Source: Actinomycetes bacterium
GTDB taxonomy: Bacteria > Actinomycetota > CALGFH01
Assembly: GCA_030152105.1 (NCBI GenBank)
Contig: JASLIH010000001.1
Location: 1 to 6,790 of the forward strand
Length of the DNA: 6,790 bases
Reading direction: 5' to 3'
The notes beneath the pieces were generated by a model that had not been told where the DNA came from, ran no database searches, and saw nothing but the letters and a program-made list of their open reading frames with translations. The position numbers were made by a program, and so were the translations under genes. Shown piece after piece: positions 5,534 through 6,790 of the stretch (its first letter is position 1; each line of letters begins with the position of its first letter).

Positions 5534-6790
5534 CTACTCGCCGGCGTTCTTGCGCTTCAGGTCCTCGACGATGTTCTCGAGCGTGTCGTCGCTTGGCGCC
5601 TGGCCAGCGTCGGCCGCCTGGGCCTGCTCGCCCTCTGGCGCCTGGTCCTCGGCCGGCTGGCCTTCGGCCGGCTGACCTTCGGTCGCCTGCCCCTCGGCCG
5701 GCTGGCCGTCGGTCGGCTGGCCTTCGGCGTCGTAGCCGCCCTCGTAGAAGCCGGCCTCCTGGAACGCCTCGGCCATGGCCGTGCCCGGCATCACGCCGAT
5801 CGGGTTGCCCTGCTCGTCGTAGACGTAGCTGCCGTCGGCGTAGTCGCCTTCGGCATAGGCGCCCTCGACATAGGCCCCCTCGGCGTACTCGCCCTCGGCG
5901 TACTGGTAGGCGCCCTCCTCCAGGGCCAGCTCGTCCTCAGGGGCGGTGAGCTGAGCCTGGTCCTGGGCGGCCTGCTTGAGCGACAGCGAGATCCGGCGGC
6001 GGTCCAGGTCGATGTCGATCACCTTGACGGTGATCTCCTCACCGACGCTGACGACCTGCTCGGGGATGTCGACGTGGCGCTCGGCCAGCTCCGAGATGTG
6101 GACAAGGCCCTCGATGCCGTCGTCGACCCGCACAAAGGCCCCGAACGGCACCAGCTTGGTCACCCGGCCCGGGATCAGCTCGCCGATCTGGTGGGAGCGG
6201 GCGAACTGGCGCCACGGGTCCTCCTGGGTCGCCTTGAGCGACAGCGAGACGCGCTCGCGCTCCAGGTCGACGTCCAGGACCTCGACCTCGACCTCCTGGC
6301 CGACCTCGACGACCTCGGAGGGGTGGTCGATGTGCTTCCAGGACAGCTCGGACACGTGGACCAGGCCGTCCACCCCGCCCAGGTCCACGAAGGCCCCGAA
6401 GTTGACGATGCTGGACACGACGCCCTTGCGGACCTCGCCCTTGCGCAGGGTGTGGAGGAACGCCCGGCGGGTGGCCGACTGGGTCTCCTCCAGCCAGGCC
6501 CGGCGGGACAGGACCACGTTGTTGCGGTTCTTGTCGAGCTCGATGATCTTGGCCTCGAGGCTGCGGCCGACGTAGGGCTGCAGGTCGCGCACCCGGCGCA
6601 GCTCGACCAGCGATGCCGGCAGGAAGCCCCGCAGGCCGATGTCGAGGATCAGGCCGCCCTTGACGACCTCGATGACCGGGCCGCTGACGACGCCCTCTTC
6701 TTCCTTGATCTTCTCGATCGTGCCCCACGCCCGCTCGTACTGCGCCCGCTTCTTCGACAGGACGAGCCGGCCCTCCTTGTCCTCCTTCTG
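5534..6790 (-). CDS. rpsA: RpsA, 30S ribosomal protein S1 (C-terminal 418 residues, start outside window)
   Basis: S1 binds mRNA on the 30S subunit through repeated OB-fold S1 domains and helps initiation on structured messages. The frame is open to the right edge, so the N-terminus is missing. In fragment numbering, the end of the first S1 domain (LVLSKKRAQYERAW, 9-22) is followed by a degenerate S1 domain with GGLILDIGLRGFLPASL (45-61). Two canonical S1 domains follow at about 118-187 and 203-273, each with a FGAFV core, a GLVH(V/I)SEL motif and an RVSLSLK/RISLSLK end. This is the four-domain actinobacterial layout. After residue 275 comes an acidic low-complexity tail of about 140 residues. 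It has two different pentapeptide repeat tracts around a YDEQGNPIG motif shared with mycobacterial RpsA, and ends in a short helix-like DTLENIVEDLKRK segment. An internal GTG at 6592 could be mistaken for a start, but conserved S1 sequence continues upstream of it. Confidence 0.97.
   Translation of the reverse strand, partial: QKEDKEGRLVLSKKRAQYERAWGTIEKIKEEEGVVSGPVIEVVKGGLILDIGLRGFLPASLVELRRVRDLQPYVGRSLEAKIIELDKNRNNVVLSRRAWLEETQSATRRAFLHTLRKGEVRKGVVSSIVNFGAFVDLGGVDGLVHVSELSWKHIDHPSEVVEVGQEVEVEVLDVDLERERVSLSLKATQEDPWRQFARSHQIGELIPGRVTKLVPFGAFVRVDDGIEGLVHISELAERHVDIPEQVVSVGEEITVKVIDIDLDRRRISLSLKQAAQDQAQLTAPEDELALEEGAYQYAEGEYAEGAYVEGAYAEGDYADGSYVYDEQGNPIGVMPGTAMAEAFQEAGFYEGGYDAEGQPTDGQPAEGQATEGQPAEGQPAEDQAPEGEQAQAADAGQAPSDDTLENIVEDLKRKNAGE
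5639..5728 (-). repeat. Six tandem pentapeptide repeats (A/T-E/D-G-Q-P type) in the RpsA tail
   Basis: Six 15-base units encode, in order, AEGQP, TDGQP, AEGQA, TEGQP, AEGQP and AEDQA. The DNA units differ at several positions while the peptide pattern is kept, so this is an old, selected or repeatedly refreshed tract and not a single recent duplication. It lies between the YDEQGN region and the C-terminal helix-like segment. Confidence 0.85.
5825..5899 (-). repeat. Five tandem pentapeptide repeats (A/V-E/D-G-x-Y type) in the RpsA tail
   Basis: Five 15-base units encode AEGEY, AEGAY, VEGAY, AEGDY and ADGSY. The tract is acidic with a tyrosine every fifth residue, directly before the YDEQGNPIG motif. 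It shares the period and the E/D-G core with the second tract but swaps Q-P for x-Y, suggesting a common origin or parallel expansion. Confidence 0.85.

Noticed and set aside
5600..5930. CRISPR-like or tandem-repeat non-coding array
   Set aside because: The periodic 15-base units are in frame with RpsA and conserve a peptide pattern, with no spacers, so they are coding repeats.
4582..5949. 455-codon open frame on the plus strand
   Set aside because: Antisense to coaE and the RpsA tail; Ser/Arg/Pro-rich, a typical product of reading GC-rich repeats backwards.
5534..6592. rpsA as a complete 352-residue gene starting at GTG 6592
   Set aside because: Conserved S1-domain sequence continues in frame to the window edge, so the GTG is an internal valine codon and the gene is partial.

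Overview
The window is a high-GC chromosomal segment (roughly 70 % G+C by eye) from an actinobacterium. The best pointer is the ribosomal protein S1 fragment. It has the actinobacterial layout of S1 domains followed by an acidic tail with a YDEQGN motif, and its S1 core resembles mycobacterial RpsA almost residue for residue, as I recall that sequence. MurA carries the Cys-to-Asp active-site change known from mycobacteria, and rpsA, coaE and uvrB lie close together as they do in many actinobacteria. The unusual S1 tail and the unusual neighbours suggest a lineage away from the well-studied genera; this is inference.

Layout, left to right. (1) 1-1172, minus strand: the N-terminal 390 codons of the excision-repair protein UvrB, cut by the window edge. 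(2) 1173-1329: a short divergent intergenic region with candidate promoters for uvrB and murA and a perfect 8-bp dyad just before murA. (3) 1330-2607, plus strand: a complete murA, the first committed step of peptidoglycan synthesis. (4) 2630-3208, plus strand: a small membrane protein of the ceramidase/CREST family, probably co-transcribed with murA. (5) 3193-4050, minus strand: a DUF2785 protein, meeting the previous gene tail to tail with a 16-bp overlap. (6) 4050-4793, minus strand: a HAD-family hydrolase whose stop overlaps the DUF2785 start. (7) 4827-5459, minus strand: coaE, the last step of coenzyme A synthesis. (8) 5534-6790, minus strand: the C-terminal 418 residues of RpsA, running off the right edge.

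The genes form three transcriptional blocks: rpsA-coaE-HAD-DUF2785 on the minus strand (possibly with an internal promoter before the HAD gene), murA-CREST hydrolase on the plus strand, and uvrB on the minus strand, divergent from murA. Most of the content is housekeeping: translation, CoA, cell wall and DNA repair. No RNA gene, mobile element, CRISPR array or prophage signal was seen, and no gap between genes exceeds about 160 bases. I found no strong case for a new multi-gene system. The points most worth a second look are the repeat-built acidic tail of RpsA, the Asp-type MurA, the compact bacterial CREST hydrolase beside murA, and the coupled HAD/DUF2785 pair, whose HAD protein lacks the usual general acid/base aspartate.
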